Positions 15,731 to 23,907 of a DNA stretch of 44,410 nt are shown here, in pieces. Source of the stretch: Synergistaceae bacterium UBA1037 (lineage in GTDB: Bacteria > Synergistota > Synergistia > Synergistales > Synergistaceae); assembly GCA_002316795.1 (NCBI GenBank), contig DCEE01000018.1, positions 1 through 44,410 of the forward strand, read 5' to 3'. The notes under the pieces are model-generated. The model saw nothing but the letters and a program-made list of their open reading frames with translations, had not been told where the DNA came from and made no database searches. How positions within the stretch are numbered: the stretch's first letter is position 1; each line of letters opens with the position of its first letter. A program made the translations under genes and the position numbers.

Positions 15731-16638
15731 CTCTCAAGCATACTTATAGAAGCGGCCCCGTAAAGGGCAGCCTCGGTCCCCAGTGCGGACGCCTCTATTC
15801 TCAGTTGTTCCCTGAGCGGGAGCGGGAGCCACCTGAGCGTCCTTGCTCTGACTTCCTCCGCCAGTCCCTCGGCTTTGCTCATGCCTCCGCTCAATATGAT
15901 CTTTTCCGGATCCAGCACAACGACCAGCGAGGCTATGCCTCCGGCCAGAGCATCAAGCGCGTTCGAGATGAGCGCATCTGCTCTTTTGTCATCCCTCATA
16001 TTCCATAGCAGCCTGAAATTCGGAGGAAGTCCCTCTTGCCGGGCACCCCGTTCAATGTAATCCGCGGAAGCGATCGTCTCCAGATGCCCTGCGCTTCCGC
16101 ATCCGCAGCTCATATCGCTCTTTCCGGATATGGTCATATGGCCGGACTCCCCGGCCATCCCATGGGCACCGGTGAGCAGCCCGCCGTTCACAAATATGCC
16201 GGAGCCTATTCCTGTGCCTAGAGTCAAGACGATAAAATCGCGGCATCCCTTTGCCGCACCGCAGAAGGCCTCACCTACGGCAGAGCAGTTCGCGTCATTC
16301 TCCATGCCAATCAAAGGAGAGAGCCCGCGTCTGTTCAGTACAGGTGCGAGATGTTCAAGAAAATAGACATTCTCAAGGCCGGAAAAATTGGTGAGTCTGG
16401 TTATCTTCCTTCGTGTCTTGTCTAAAAAACCGGGGATCCCTATCCCGACAAAGGAGATCTGCCTCCCCTGCGAGACCTCATCTACCATGCCCGCAATAAT
16501 TTGAACGACTTCATCAAGCCCCCTGCTCCCGGGAGTCTCCCTGTCGGCCCTTGAGAGCATGCGAGCAGTCTCGCCCTTTCTTTCAACCAGGGCCGCGGAT
16601 ATCGTATGTCCTCCGAGGTCGACTCCTACAGACAGCAT
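15727..16638 (-). CDS. ROK family sugar kinase
   Basis: The 303-residue cytoplasmic kinase belongs to the ROK family (glucokinase, N-acetylmannosamine kinase and fructokinase types). It carries the N-terminal phosphate motif VGVDLGGH, the ENDANCSAVGE catalytic segment, TLGTGIGSGI, and the GHM region. The ROK zinc motif CxCGxxGCxE appears as CGCGSAGHLE, with histidine in place of the third cysteine. The ATG at 16638 is chosen because the longer open frame overlaps the upstream D-aminopeptidase gene. The sugar is not identifiable. It sits between the D-aminopeptidase and the D-2-hydroxyacid dehydrogenase. Confidence 0.9.
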   Translation of the reverse strand: MLSVGVDLGGHTISAALVERKGETARMLSRADRETPGSRGLDEVVQIIAGMVDEVSQGRQISFVGIGIPGFLDKTRRKITRLTNFSGLENVYFLEHLAPVLNRRGLSPLIGMENDANCSAVGEAFCGAAKGCRDFIVLTLGTGIGSGIFVNGGLLTGAHGMAGESGHMTISGKSDMSCGCGSAGHLETIASADYIERGARQEGLPPNFRLLWNMRDDKRADALISNALDALAGGIASLVVVLDPEKIILSGGMSKAEGLAEEVRARTLRWLPLPLREQLRIEASALGTEAALYGAASISMLER

Positions 16639-16642
16639 CTTC

Positions 16643-17473
16643 CTAATGTTCCGCCAGTGATGCGCAGTCGATAGATGAAGAGTACCAGCGCCTGACTTCA
16701 AAAATGTCATCAGTCGTGAAGACCATGGACCTTCCCGATATCCTTTCACTTCCCGGGACAAGTCCGGCCGCGTCTGCCTGTGCCGTGGTATGGAAGGTGA
16801 GCTCTGCCCTGTACGGTGCCTCCATCTTCAGAACCGGGCTCTCTCCTGCCGATGCAGCATCAAGGGCTTTTTTGACTGCTCCCGATATCAGGGACGACGT
16901 ATCATCAGGGCTCCTGGTAACTGCGGCATTCCTGCCGAGCCCGTCCTTCAGGGCGCATGTGACGAGAGTGCTTCCAAGCAGGCTGGATGCCTCAAAACAA
17001 ACTGCGGTGTCGCCCGCGACCATTGCGACAGGCACGTCAAGTGCGCCGCAGAAAAGAGCGTTGAGTCCCGTCTCTCCCAGCCTGATGCCGTTCACTTTGA
17101 GTCCGTATACGACTTTGGAGTCATAGGTGTGGTCAAGCACGGCCTTTTCTGTCCCGGCCATTGCGTGGTAACCCATGAAGATCGCCGCATCATGCCCTGT
17201 TACCCCCTCCACCATCCCAAGTATCTTTGGGCTGCCGCTGATCAGGGAAACACCCCCGGGGAACATTGAGGGATCAAGATTGATCATCCTGTCGTGGGAG
17301 TCGTTGACCGTTACGGAGTCAGCCCCCCAGCTGAGAGCGGCTCTCACTGCCGCCAGTGTGTCGTGCAGCTGCATCCTGCATCCGAATGCGTACTCGGGTT
17401 TGCCTGAAGTGACCTGTTCTGACGATACTATTCCCGTAGAACCTTCCATATCCGAGCTTATGTATACCTTCAA
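16643..17473 (-). CDS. dppA: D-aminopeptidase, M55 family (DppA-like)
   Basis: The 276-residue zinc peptidase belongs to family M55, whose type member DppA of Bacillus removes N-terminal D-amino acids from peptides. The metal ligands Asp8 and Glu10 are seen in ISSDMEG, and the MGYHAM histidine and VNDSHD segment also match. A TTG start at 17473 follows the oxidoreductase stop and has AAGGAG about 10 bases upstream. A longer frame has no support, because the conserved first strand begins exactly at this TTG. It may recycle D-amino-acid peptides from peptidoglycan. Confidence 0.9.
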   Translation of the reverse strand: MKVYISSDMEGSTGIVSSEQVTSGKPEYAFGCRMQLHDTLAAVRAALSWGADSVTVNDSHDRMINLDPSMFPGGVSLISGSPKILGMVEGVTGHDAAIFMGYHAMAGTEKAVLDHTYDSKVVYGLKVNGIRLGETGLNALFCGALDVPVAMVAGDTAVCFEASSLLGSTLVTCALKDGLGRNAAVTRSPDDTSSLISGAVKKALDAASAGESPVLKMEAPYRAELTFHTTAQADAAGLVPGSERISGRSMVFTTDDIFEVRRWYSSSIDCASLAEH

Positions 17474-17474
17474 A

Positions 17475-18494
17475 TCAGCATGACTCCTTCCATCCTGCAA
17501 GAAAGCCGGGATCCCTGAGCATCTGCCTCCCAACGCCTACAAGGTCGCATACTCCGTCCCTGAGGATCTTTTCGGCAGTAAAAACATCCCTTATACCCCC
17601 GGTACATTCAACAAGGGCCGAGGATCCGACTGATGTCTTTATCCTCTGGGCATAGGGAGCAAAGTAGGCGCTGTCATTACGGTCGATCCCATATCCGCAT
17701 AGATTCCCCGAGATGCCTATCATGTCGACGCCAAGGTTGACCAGCTCCCGGGCAACAGGCACTGTCTCGTCAAGAGAAAGCCCGACAGGCTTATCACCCG
17801 GAAGAAAGTCAGCCGCGCCCAACCGGACGGAGAGCGGGGCATCGTTTAGGGACTGTCTTACAGCATCTGTTATCTCATATAGGAGCCTGGCTCTCTTGCG
17901 GTCTGTGCCTCCATATTCATCGTCGCGTCTGTTGGTCAGCGGGCTTAAAAACTGTCCGATCAGGTAGCCGTGGCTGGCATGGATCTGGATCCCGTCATAA
18001 CCGCCGATCCTGACCATCCGTACGGCTGAGTTTACGAAATCTTCCACGGTACGCCTGATCTCGCCGCGCGTCATCGTTTCCGGCTTACGCCCGCTCTTTT
18101 CCCACTGGTCCCCGACAGGTATGCCCGAAGGGGAGAGAGGCCGGTATCCCTCCATATCAAAGACTCCCCGGTCCGCTATCTTAGCCCCTGCGTGGTTGAT
18201 CTGAGCAAGGCACAGTGCATTTCCACCCTTTAGAATTGCTGAGACCGCAGAATGCTTCTTTGCGGTCACGTCGCTGTCGGCAAGGAACTGTGCCGGCCTT
18301 GTCCTCCCTGAAACAGTGACAGCGTGGTGCTCAACAACAAAAAGGGCTGCTCCCGACGAGGCAAAGCGCCTGTAAATTTCCAGGGATCTCTCCGAGGGAG
18401 AGCCGTCATCCATTGAGCTTGAAGATGCAAGAGGGGCAGATATGACCCTGTTCTTCAGCAGGCTGCCCTTAAGTTCGATCGGTTCGAAGATCAT
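17475..18494 (-). CDS. NADH:flavin oxidoreductase, Old Yellow Enzyme family
   Basis: The 339-residue FMN-binding TIM barrel resembles YqjM and the N-terminal domain of 2,4-dienoyl-CoA reductase. It has LKNRVISAPLAS at the N-terminus, a QINHAGA segment, the IQIHASHGYLIGQFLSP block, and the phosphate-binding GVGRQMLRDP near the C-terminus. The iron-sulfur and FAD domains of the larger relatives are absent. The substrate is probably an alpha,beta-unsaturated carbonyl. It lies 13 bases after ychF, and the D-aminopeptidase start follows its stop directly. Confidence 0.9.
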   Translation of the reverse strand: MIFEPIELKGSLLKNRVISAPLASSSSMDDGSPSERSLEIYRRFASSGAALFVVEHHAVTVSGRTRPAQFLADSDVTAKKHSAVSAILKGGNALCLAQINHAGAKIADRGVFDMEGYRPLSPSGIPVGDQWEKSGRKPETMTRGEIRRTVEDFVNSAVRMVRIGGYDGIQIHASHGYLIGQFLSPLTNRRDDEYGGTDRKRARLLYEITDAVRQSLNDAPLSVRLGAADFLPGDKPVGLSLDETVPVARELVNLGVDMIGISGNLCGYGIDRNDSAYFAPYAQRIKTSVGSSALVECTGGIRDVFTAEKILRDGVCDLVGVGRQMLRDPGFLAGWKESC

Positions 18495-18507
18495 CTTCCC
18501 ATCACCT

Positions 18508-19602
18508 TTAGACGTTGAACCTTATCTCTATGATATCCCCGTCTTTGACAAGATATTCTTTGCCTTCAAGCCTGAGGCATCCGGCCTTCCTGCATTCGTC
18601 GAAGGAACTGCCGTGCTTTTTGTAGTCGTCAAAGGCGACCACCTGGGCCCTTATGAATCCCCTGGCAAGGTCGGAATGGATCGCTCCGGCGGCATCTACT
18701 GCGTTGTCTCCGTCATGAAGAGTCCATGCCCTCACTTCGTCAGGACCGCATGTGAAAAAGCTGATCAGACCAAGCACCCTGTAGGCTTCCTCTATCAGCC
18801 TTTCCCTGCCCGGCTCAGTTATGTCAAGGCCTTCAGTAAAGGCGGCGGCCTCCTCCTCTTCAAGCTCTGCGATATCCATTTCAAGGCTTCCGTACAGGCT
18901 ACACAGCTTAACTCCCTGCTCATCCGCCCTCTTTTTAAGCTCATCCCACTTAGGTATCTTCGTCTCGTCTGACTGCGAATCGTCAAGGTTGAGAAGGAGT
19001 ATCTCAGGTTTGGAAGTTACAAAAGAGAATCCCCTGAGGAGGCGCCACTCTGCCGGCTTAAGTTCCATGCTGCGGAGGGGCCGTTCTTCAAGCAGGCATT
19101 CAAAGCACGCGTCCAGCAGCTTTTTTTCGGTCTCCTCTTCGGGAGTAAGTTTCTTTTTAGCCTTAAGTTTTCCAAGTCGGTTTTCTATAACGGCGAGGTC
19201 GCGGAAGATCAGTTCGTTCTCAATGATATCCCAGTCCCTTATCGGGTCTATGCTCCCCTCGGGATGCTCGACCGTCTTGTTTGCGAAACACCTGATGACC
19301 TGTATCAGGGCATCTGCATCAGCAACGAATGAGAGGAAGGAATTGCCAAGGCCCTCCCCCTTTCCGGCCCCCCTTGACAGCCCGGCAAGATCGACGAACT
19401 CGACTTGTGCGGGAGTGACCTTTCTTGGTTTATGGACCTCGACGAGGAAGTCGAACCTTTTATCAGGGACCTCTACGACAGCCTTGTTGGGGTCTGTCTT
19501 GCCTCCTGCATAGGGCTTTACCTCGGCTCCCGCCCTCGTAATAACATTGAATACTGTAGACTTGCCGCTAAGTGGCAGCCCGACTATTCCGCAGTGCAGC
19601 AT
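18508..19602 (-). CDS. ychF: Redox-regulated ATPase/GTPase YchF
   Basis: YchF (Ola1 in eukaryotes) is a ribosome-associated P-loop nucleotidase of the Obg group that prefers ATP. The 364-residue product has G1 GLPLSGKST at 8-16, G3 VDLAGLSRGAGKGEGLGN, an NLDD where G4 is expected (the family's altered specificity motif), a helical insert, and a C-terminal TGS domain ending in KDGDIIEIRFNV. The ATG is the first start of the frame. It leads the run of minus-strand genes down to the D-2-hydroxyacid dehydrogenase. Confidence 0.95.
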   Translation of the reverse strand: MLHCGIVGLPLSGKSTVFNVITRAGAEVKPYAGGKTDPNKAVVEVPDKRFDFLVEVHKPRKVTPAQVEFVDLAGLSRGAGKGEGLGNSFLSFVADADALIQVIRCFANKTVEHPEGSIDPIRDWDIIENELIFRDLAVIENRLGKLKAKKKLTPEEETEKKLLDACFECLLEERPLRSMELKPAEWRLLRGFSFVTSKPEILLLNLDDSQSDETKIPKWDELKKRADEQGVKLCSLYGSLEMDIAELEEEEAAAFTEGLDITEPGRERLIEEAYRVLGLISFFTCGPDEVRAWTLHDGDNAVDAAGAIHSDLARGFIRAQVVAFDDYKKHGSSFDECRKAGCLRLEGKEYLVKDGDIIEIRFNV

Positions 19603-19934
19603 TCCAATACCACTCCATTCTTATCTCTCACGTTGATCGTTTATCATCTCACAAAAGGCCGTAAACTCAAAACCCTGCACCTTCAGCCTCATATCCAACA
19701 ACAGACATCTATATACATATACTGTCTCTCTAAGTCTACTACAAAGAGCCCGTGCCGAGCAATCGGGGCCCTAGGCATGAACAGCAGGTCAGAGTCCCTC
19801 CTTGCCGGTACTTGCGGATATCACCTATTTTATTCGGCCTTTATAGGCGCCATGCAGGGACAGGATCATGGTAAAAGCCGGCAAAAGCTGATCATAAGCG
19901 GATATTCGCCATGATCACAATAAGGAATGTTATG

Positions 19935-19945
19935 CCTAAAATAGG
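19935..19945. promoter_or_regulatory. Palindrome upstream of the feoAB promoter, possible operator
   Basis: CCTAAAATAGG (CCTA-AAA-TAGG) ends 11 bases before the -35 of the feoAB promoter. AT-rich palindromes in this position are typical of metal-dependent regulators of the Fur or DtxR families, but no consensus is clearly matched. Confidence 0.3.
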
Positions 19946-19956
19946 TCTAATATTTC

Positions 19957-19985
19957 TTGACAAGGCAATAGTGCCGTAGGATAAT
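19957..19985 (+). promoter_or_regulatory. feoAB promoter
   Basis: A perfect -35 TTGACA (19957-19962) is followed after 17 bases by GATAAT (19980-19985), one mismatch from consensus. The start site would be near 19992, about 46 bases before the feoA ATG. Confidence 0.75.
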
Positions 19986-20037
19986 CGGTTAGCCATAAGC
20001 AACCTTAATTGAAGATGACAATGGAGGACTGTTATAG

Positions 20038-20313
20038 ATGAACCTCTTGCAGGTAAAAGACGAGGAAAGTGCTGTAATTAAGAGCATCCCCGCGGGGGAA
20101 GCGGGAGAACGCCTTGAAGCACTGGGACTCAGAGTGGGCAAAAGAATACAGAAAGTATCCGGTATGCCTTTTGGAGGTCCCATAACTCTTCTCCTTGACG
20201 GACGCCATTTCGCTGTCGCCCACGCCATCGCGGGAAAGATAGAAGTCGAGGGCGAAGATCGTCCAGAGCGGCCTGCCGTTGAAAAGAGCCGTCTATGGCC
20301 TAAGTTCATATGA
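20038..20313 (+). CDS. feoA: Ferrous iron transport protein FeoA
   Basis: FeoA is a small cytoplasmic SH3-like protein needed for FeoB-dependent ferrous iron uptake. The 91-residue product has the family core with SIPAGEAGERLEALGLRVGK and a GGPITLLLDGRHFAVAHAIAGKIEV region. The charged tail of about 20 residues is slightly longer than usual. The ATG follows TGGAGG, and its stop overlaps the feoB start as ATGA. Confidence 0.93.
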   Translation: MNLLQVKDEESAVIKSIPAGEAGERLEALGLRVGKRIQKVSGMPFGGPITLLLDGRHFAVAHAIAGKIEVEGEDRPERPAVEKSRLWPKFI

Positions 20314-22097
20314 GCTGCAGAGACTGCAGCCTCTGCAGCAGCGGAGGCAAAAAATGCCCGTCGCTTCCCGGAGACTGTGGACGGGTACTCTTGATGGGGA
20401 ACCCAAACGTGGGAAAGAGCGTATTCTTCTCAAGGCTCACGGGAACGCATGCCCTCTCTTCGAATTATCCTGGCACCACCGTGGGCTTCACCGAGGGGAC
20501 GATGAGGTACGGAGGTAAAACTGCCAGGCTTACAGACGTACCGGGAGCATACACGCTTGATCCTACAAACGAGGCTGAAGTGATCGCGCGCCGGATACTG
20601 GACGACGGAGCCGATGTTATCATCCTGGTCATTGACGCAACTGCGCTTGAGAGGAACCTTGTCATGGCGATGCAGGTCCTTGAGCACGGCATCCCTGTCG
20701 TCATTGCGCTCAACATGGTGGATGAAGCAAGACACAGGGGCATTCTTATAGACCTTCCGAAGCTCGAGGAAGAATTGGGCGTACCTGTGATCCCGACAGT
20801 TGCGGTCACAGGGCAGGGGCTCAGCGAACTGATATCAAAAATGGACGAGGCCAGGGTCAGTCCGCTTCAGCCGATGACCAAAGAGGCACGATGGCAGGCC
20901 ATAGGCGAGATAATAGCAAAAGTCCAGACCGTCACACACAGGCACCATACGACAATGGACAGGATAGAGGACGTCTCTGCGCACCCGGTGCTCGGAGGTG
21001 TCATGGGTTTCCTTGTCCTGATCCTGGGATTTATGGCGATCAGGTTTGTTGGCGAAGGAATAATAATTTATGTAACAGACCCGATATTTGAGAATTTCTG
21101 GATCCCTGTCCTTGAGAAACTAAGCGGGATGCTCGGTGAGGGGCCGCTCAGGAATATCCTGATCGGGACTCTCATCGATGGCGGGATAGACCTGGAACAG
21201 AGCCTGGGAGTCCTCTCGACAGGGTTATACGTAGAGTTCGGGATGGTCCTTCCCTACATAATAGCCTTCTACTCGGGGCTGAGCTTCCTTGAGGACTTCG
21301 GCTACCTGCCAAGGCTGGCGGTAGTCTTTGATGCGCTGCTGCACAGATTCGGCATACACGGATACGCCATAATCCCCACCTTGCTCGGCTTCGGATGCAA
21401 TGTTCCGGGTATCCTCGGGACTCGTGTCCTCGAATCGGAGAGGGAGAGGTTTATAGCCGCGACCCTTATCTCAGTCGGCATTCCCTGTGTATCGATACAG
21501 GCAATGCTTTCGGCTACACTCGGCGAGTTCGGGATGGGCTATGTGGCCGCCGTTTACGGCATCCTCTTCTGCGTCTGGCTTGTCCTTGGACGAATTATGC
21601 ACCTCACTCTCAAAGGATACAGCCCCGAACTGATCGTTGAAATACCACCGTACAGGATGCCCTCCATAAAGGCATGGTCAAGCAAACTCTGGTTCAGGAT
21701 AAAGGATTTCCTCTACGAGGCGACGCCGCTGGTCCTTCTCGGCATTTTCCTCGTCAATATCCTTGACACACTGGGAGTGATGAAGAAGATAGCCGTCGTA
21801 CTCTCTCCTATATTCCAGGGATTCCTGGGACTGCCGCCCGAGACTGCGATACCTATAGTGATGGGAGTATTCAGGAAGGACATAGCTATGGGACTGCTCA
21901 TACCGATCGGCCTTTCCGCATCACAGATGCTCATAGCAGTGGTCGTCCTCGCAATGACATTCCCCTGCATAGCAACTTTCATAATCCTATGGAAGGAGCT
22001 CGGCTCAAAAAGGATGCTTATGAGCTCGGGGATAATGATAAGTGCGGCACTGATCACAGGAGGACTTCTTAACCTCTTCTTCAAAGTCATACTATAA
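20310..22097 (+). CDS. feoB: Ferrous iron transporter FeoB with cysteine-rich N-terminus
   Basis: FeoB is the GTPase-linked membrane permease for ferrous iron. The 595-residue product begins with five cysteines (3, 6, 9, 16, 23) ahead of the G domain, an extension not found in the Escherichia coli type. The G domain has G1 GNPNVGKS at 30-37, G2 NYPGTT, G3 DVPG at 76-79 and G4 NMVD at 135-138. A helical region and about ten membrane segments with the repeated Gate motifs follow, including LLGFGCNVPGILGTR and the C-terminal copy around VFRKD. It is shorter than the roughly 770-residue enterobacterial protein. It is translationally coupled to feoA. Confidence 0.95.
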   Translation: MSCRDCSLCSSGGKKCPSLPGDCGRVLLMGNPNVGKSVFFSRLTGTHALSSNYPGTTVGFTEGTMRYGGKTARLTDVPGAYTLDPTNEAEVIARRILDDGADVIILVIDATALERNLVMAMQVLEHGIPVVIALNMVDEARHRGILIDLPKLEEELGVPVIPTVAVTGQGLSELISKMDEARVSPLQPMTKEARWQAIGEIIAKVQTVTHRHHTTMDRIEDVSAHPVLGGVMGFLVLILGFMAIRFVGEGIIIYVTDPIFENFWIPVLEKLSGMLGEGPLRNILIGTLIDGGIDLEQSLGVLSTGLYVEFGMVLPYIIAFYSGLSFLEDFGYLPRLAVVFDALLHRFGIHGYAIIPTLLGFGCNVPGILGTRVLESERERFIAATLISVGIPCVSIQAMLSATLGEFGMGYVAAVYGILFCVWLVLGRIMHLTLKGYSPELIVEIPPYRMPSIKAWSSKLWFRIKDFLYEATPLVLLGIFLVNILDTLGVMKKIAVVLSPIFQGFLGLPPETAIPIVMGVFRKDIAMGLLIPIGLSASQMLIAVVVLAMTFPCIATFIILWKELGSKRMLMSSGIMISAALITGGLLNLFFKVIL

Positions 22098-22142
22098 TAG
22101 ATTTTATCCGGGTCTTAAAAAAGATCAGGGAGGAGGAGCACT

Positions 22143-23000
22143 GTGAATAGGACCGTCACTATCTTTATCATCCTGCTTTTTCTTGAGACCTCCCTCTTTG
22201 CCGCTGACAGGACCCTGGCCTTCACCGCCCCTTCACAGGCAGACATAGGCCAGCCATTCCTAGTCACGGTCAGGTCCGTTTCGCCTTTGCAGAACGTTTC
22301 TGTCTCGTGGCAGGGAAAGGATTCCCTGCTGACCCCGGAGAACGGCGCTTTCAGCGTCCTTTTGGGAACAGACCTGAAAAACGCCAAAGCAGGGACAAGC
22401 GAACTTCGCATAAGCTGCATGATCGAAGGCGAGCTACGGGAGATCAAACATAATATAAAATTGTCCACACACAGATACCCCAGGGAAAATCTTAAAGTCG
22501 AGGCAGATAAACTGACACCTCCCCAAAGCCTCAGCGAGCGGATAAAGAGAGAGGCCGGGCTCGGCAAGGCAGCCATACAGACCGACACTCCCGGATCTGC
22601 TCCGCTTCTTCCGCTCTTCAAACCTGTCACCGGGAGTTATTCTTCGGTTTACGGAAAGAGCAGGTATTTAAACGGCCAGTTCAAAGGAAGGCACGGAGGC
22701 GTAGACATGAGAGCCCCGTTGGGGACTCCCGTAAAAGCTGCTGCTTCCGGCAGGGTCATACTGACCGGAGACTTCTGGTTTGCGGGCAAGTGCGTATACA
22801 TTGACCATGGTGCGGGACTCATATCCTTTTACTGCCATTTGTCAAAGATATCGACATCTTTAGGAAGCAGCGTAGAAAGGGGAGAAATCATAGGACTCTC
22901 GGGAAAGAGCGGTAGGGTCACCGGACCGCACCTTCATTTCAGTCTGTCGTGGCGGGGTGAATTCTTTGACCCGGCTCCCCTTCTTGAGAAGGAGACATAA
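22143..23000 (+). CDS. Exported M23 family metallopeptidase (LytM type)
   Basis: The 285-residue protein has a signal peptide (1 to about 20, ending LFA), an N-terminal beta-rich domain of about 90 residues without a clear family, and a C-terminal M23 endopeptidase domain. The zinc and catalytic residues are visible as His184 and Asp188 (HGGVD), His232, and His263/His265 (GPHLHF), so it is probably active on peptidoglycan cross-links. The GTG start follows AGGAGG at ideal spacing. The next gene starts directly after its stop. Confidence 0.92.
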   Translation: MNRTVTIFIILLFLETSLFAADRTLAFTAPSQADIGQPFLVTVRSVSPLQNVSVSWQGKDSLLTPENGAFSVLLGTDLKNAKAGTSELRISCMIEGELREIKHNIKLSTHRYPRENLKVEADKLTPPQSLSERIKREAGLGKAAIQTDTPGSAPLLPLFKPVTGSYSSVYGKSRYLNGQFKGRHGGVDMRAPLGTPVKAAASGRVILTGDFWFAGKCVYIDHGAGLISFYCHLSKISTSLGSSVERGEIIGLSGKSGRVTGPHLHFSLSWRGEFFDPAPLLEKET

Positions 23001-23864
23001 ATGCAGGAGAAGACCAGGAGTCTTATAGAGATACATATCGCAGTAGTCCTTTTCGGCCTTTCCGGGCTTTTTGCCAGATATGTCGGACTGCCCGCAGTCA
23101 TAATAGCGCTTGGAAGGGTCTTTTTTGCGAGTACTGCCATGTACGCTCTCTTCAGGTACAGGGGCAAAAGCATAAGGCTTGATTCGGGGCGTGACATGGC
23201 TGCTCTTGCGGCAGCAGGTTTTTTACTTGCTGTCCACTGGACAACTTTCTTCCTTTCCATCCAGGTCTCAACTGTAGCTATAGGTGTCCTCACATTTTCG
23301 ACGTTTCCTCTTTTTATTACGTTCCTTGAACCTCTTATCTTCGGAGAACGGATCAAGATCGCCGATGTTCTCTGTGCCTGCGTGATGTTCATAGGGGTAA
23401 TGATAATAGTACCCGAGTTCCATCTGAGCAACAGCATGACAATGGGGATCATATGGGGCATGACATGCAGCCTTACCTATGCTGCACTGTCACTTATAAA
23501 CAGAAAATACGTAAAGAAATATCCCGGGAGACTGATCGCCTTTTACGAACAGGGAACAGCCACTCTTGTCCTGCTCCCGGCCTTTTTTTTATATAAGCCT
23601 GTACTCACTATCACCAACATTTCTCTTTTGATCCTTTTGGGGGTGCTTTTTACCGCGGCAGCCCATTCGATGTTCATCAATGGGATGAAACACGTGAGGG
23701 CACAGACTGCTGGGATGATAGCCAGCCTCGAATCAGTATACGGGATAGTTGCCGCAACCCTCTTTCTCAGAGAAATACCCTCTTTTAACGAGTTCGCGGG
23801 AGGAACGCTGATCCTTGCTGCAGCTCTATATTCGACGCTTAAGGCGTCAAAAGCGGCGGGATGA
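23001..23864 (+). CDS. EamA/DMT family transporter
   Basis: The 287-residue inner-membrane protein of the drug/metabolite transporter superfamily has ten hydrophobic segments in two EamA repeats (about 8-136 and 146-283). Typical family features are the GLSGLFARY start, the HWTTFFLSI segment, and the SLESVYGIVAATLFLRE segment near the C-terminus. The substrate is unknown; family members export amino acids, nucleosides or other metabolites. Its ATG directly follows the stop of the M23 gene, with AAGGAG inside that gene. A terminator overlaps its stop codon. Confidence 0.9.
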   Translation: MQEKTRSLIEIHIAVVLFGLSGLFARYVGLPAVIIALGRVFFASTAMYALFRYRGKSIRLDSGRDMAALAAAGFLLAVHWTTFFLSIQVSTVAIGVLTFSTFPLFITFLEPLIFGERIKIADVLCACVMFIGVMIIVPEFHLSNSMTMGIIWGMTCSLTYAALSLINRKYVKKYPGRLIAFYEQGTATLVLLPAFFLYKPVLTITNISLLILLGVLFTAAAHSMFINGMKHVRAQTAGMIASLESVYGIVAATLFLREIPSFNEFAGGTLILAAALYSTLKASKAAG

Positions 23865-23875
23865 CCCGCCGCTTT
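23850..23875. terminator. Bidirectional terminator overlapping the EamA stop codon
   Basis: AAAGCGGCGGG (23850-23860) pairs with CCCGCCGCTTT (23865-23875) across a 4-base loop. The TGA stop of the transporter lies in the loop and stem. The stem carries A on one side and T on the other, so it can serve the convergent cobT-like gene as well. Confidence 0.85.
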
Positions 23876-23907
23876 CTTAGGAGTACCTATTTTCACTGTC
23901 GGGTGAT

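Larger units (their letters stand above)
19603..20037. other. 435-base gap between ychF and feoA
   Basis: No credible gene is seen. The gap separates divergent genes and holds the feoAB promoter near its right end. It also holds a short palindrome at 19935-19945 and an 8-bp inverted repeat GATCATGG/CCATGATC (19864-19871 with 19909-19916). No known riboswitch could be recognised with confidence. Confidence 0.5.

Noticed and set aside
19405..19914. 169-codon plus-strand open frame over the ychF start and gap
   Set aside because: Its first part is antisense to ychF, it has no ribosome binding site or recognisable domain, and its composition is unlike the real genes.
19603..20037. A known riboswitch before feoAB
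   Set aside because: No conserved riboswitch core could be recognised by eye, so none is claimed.
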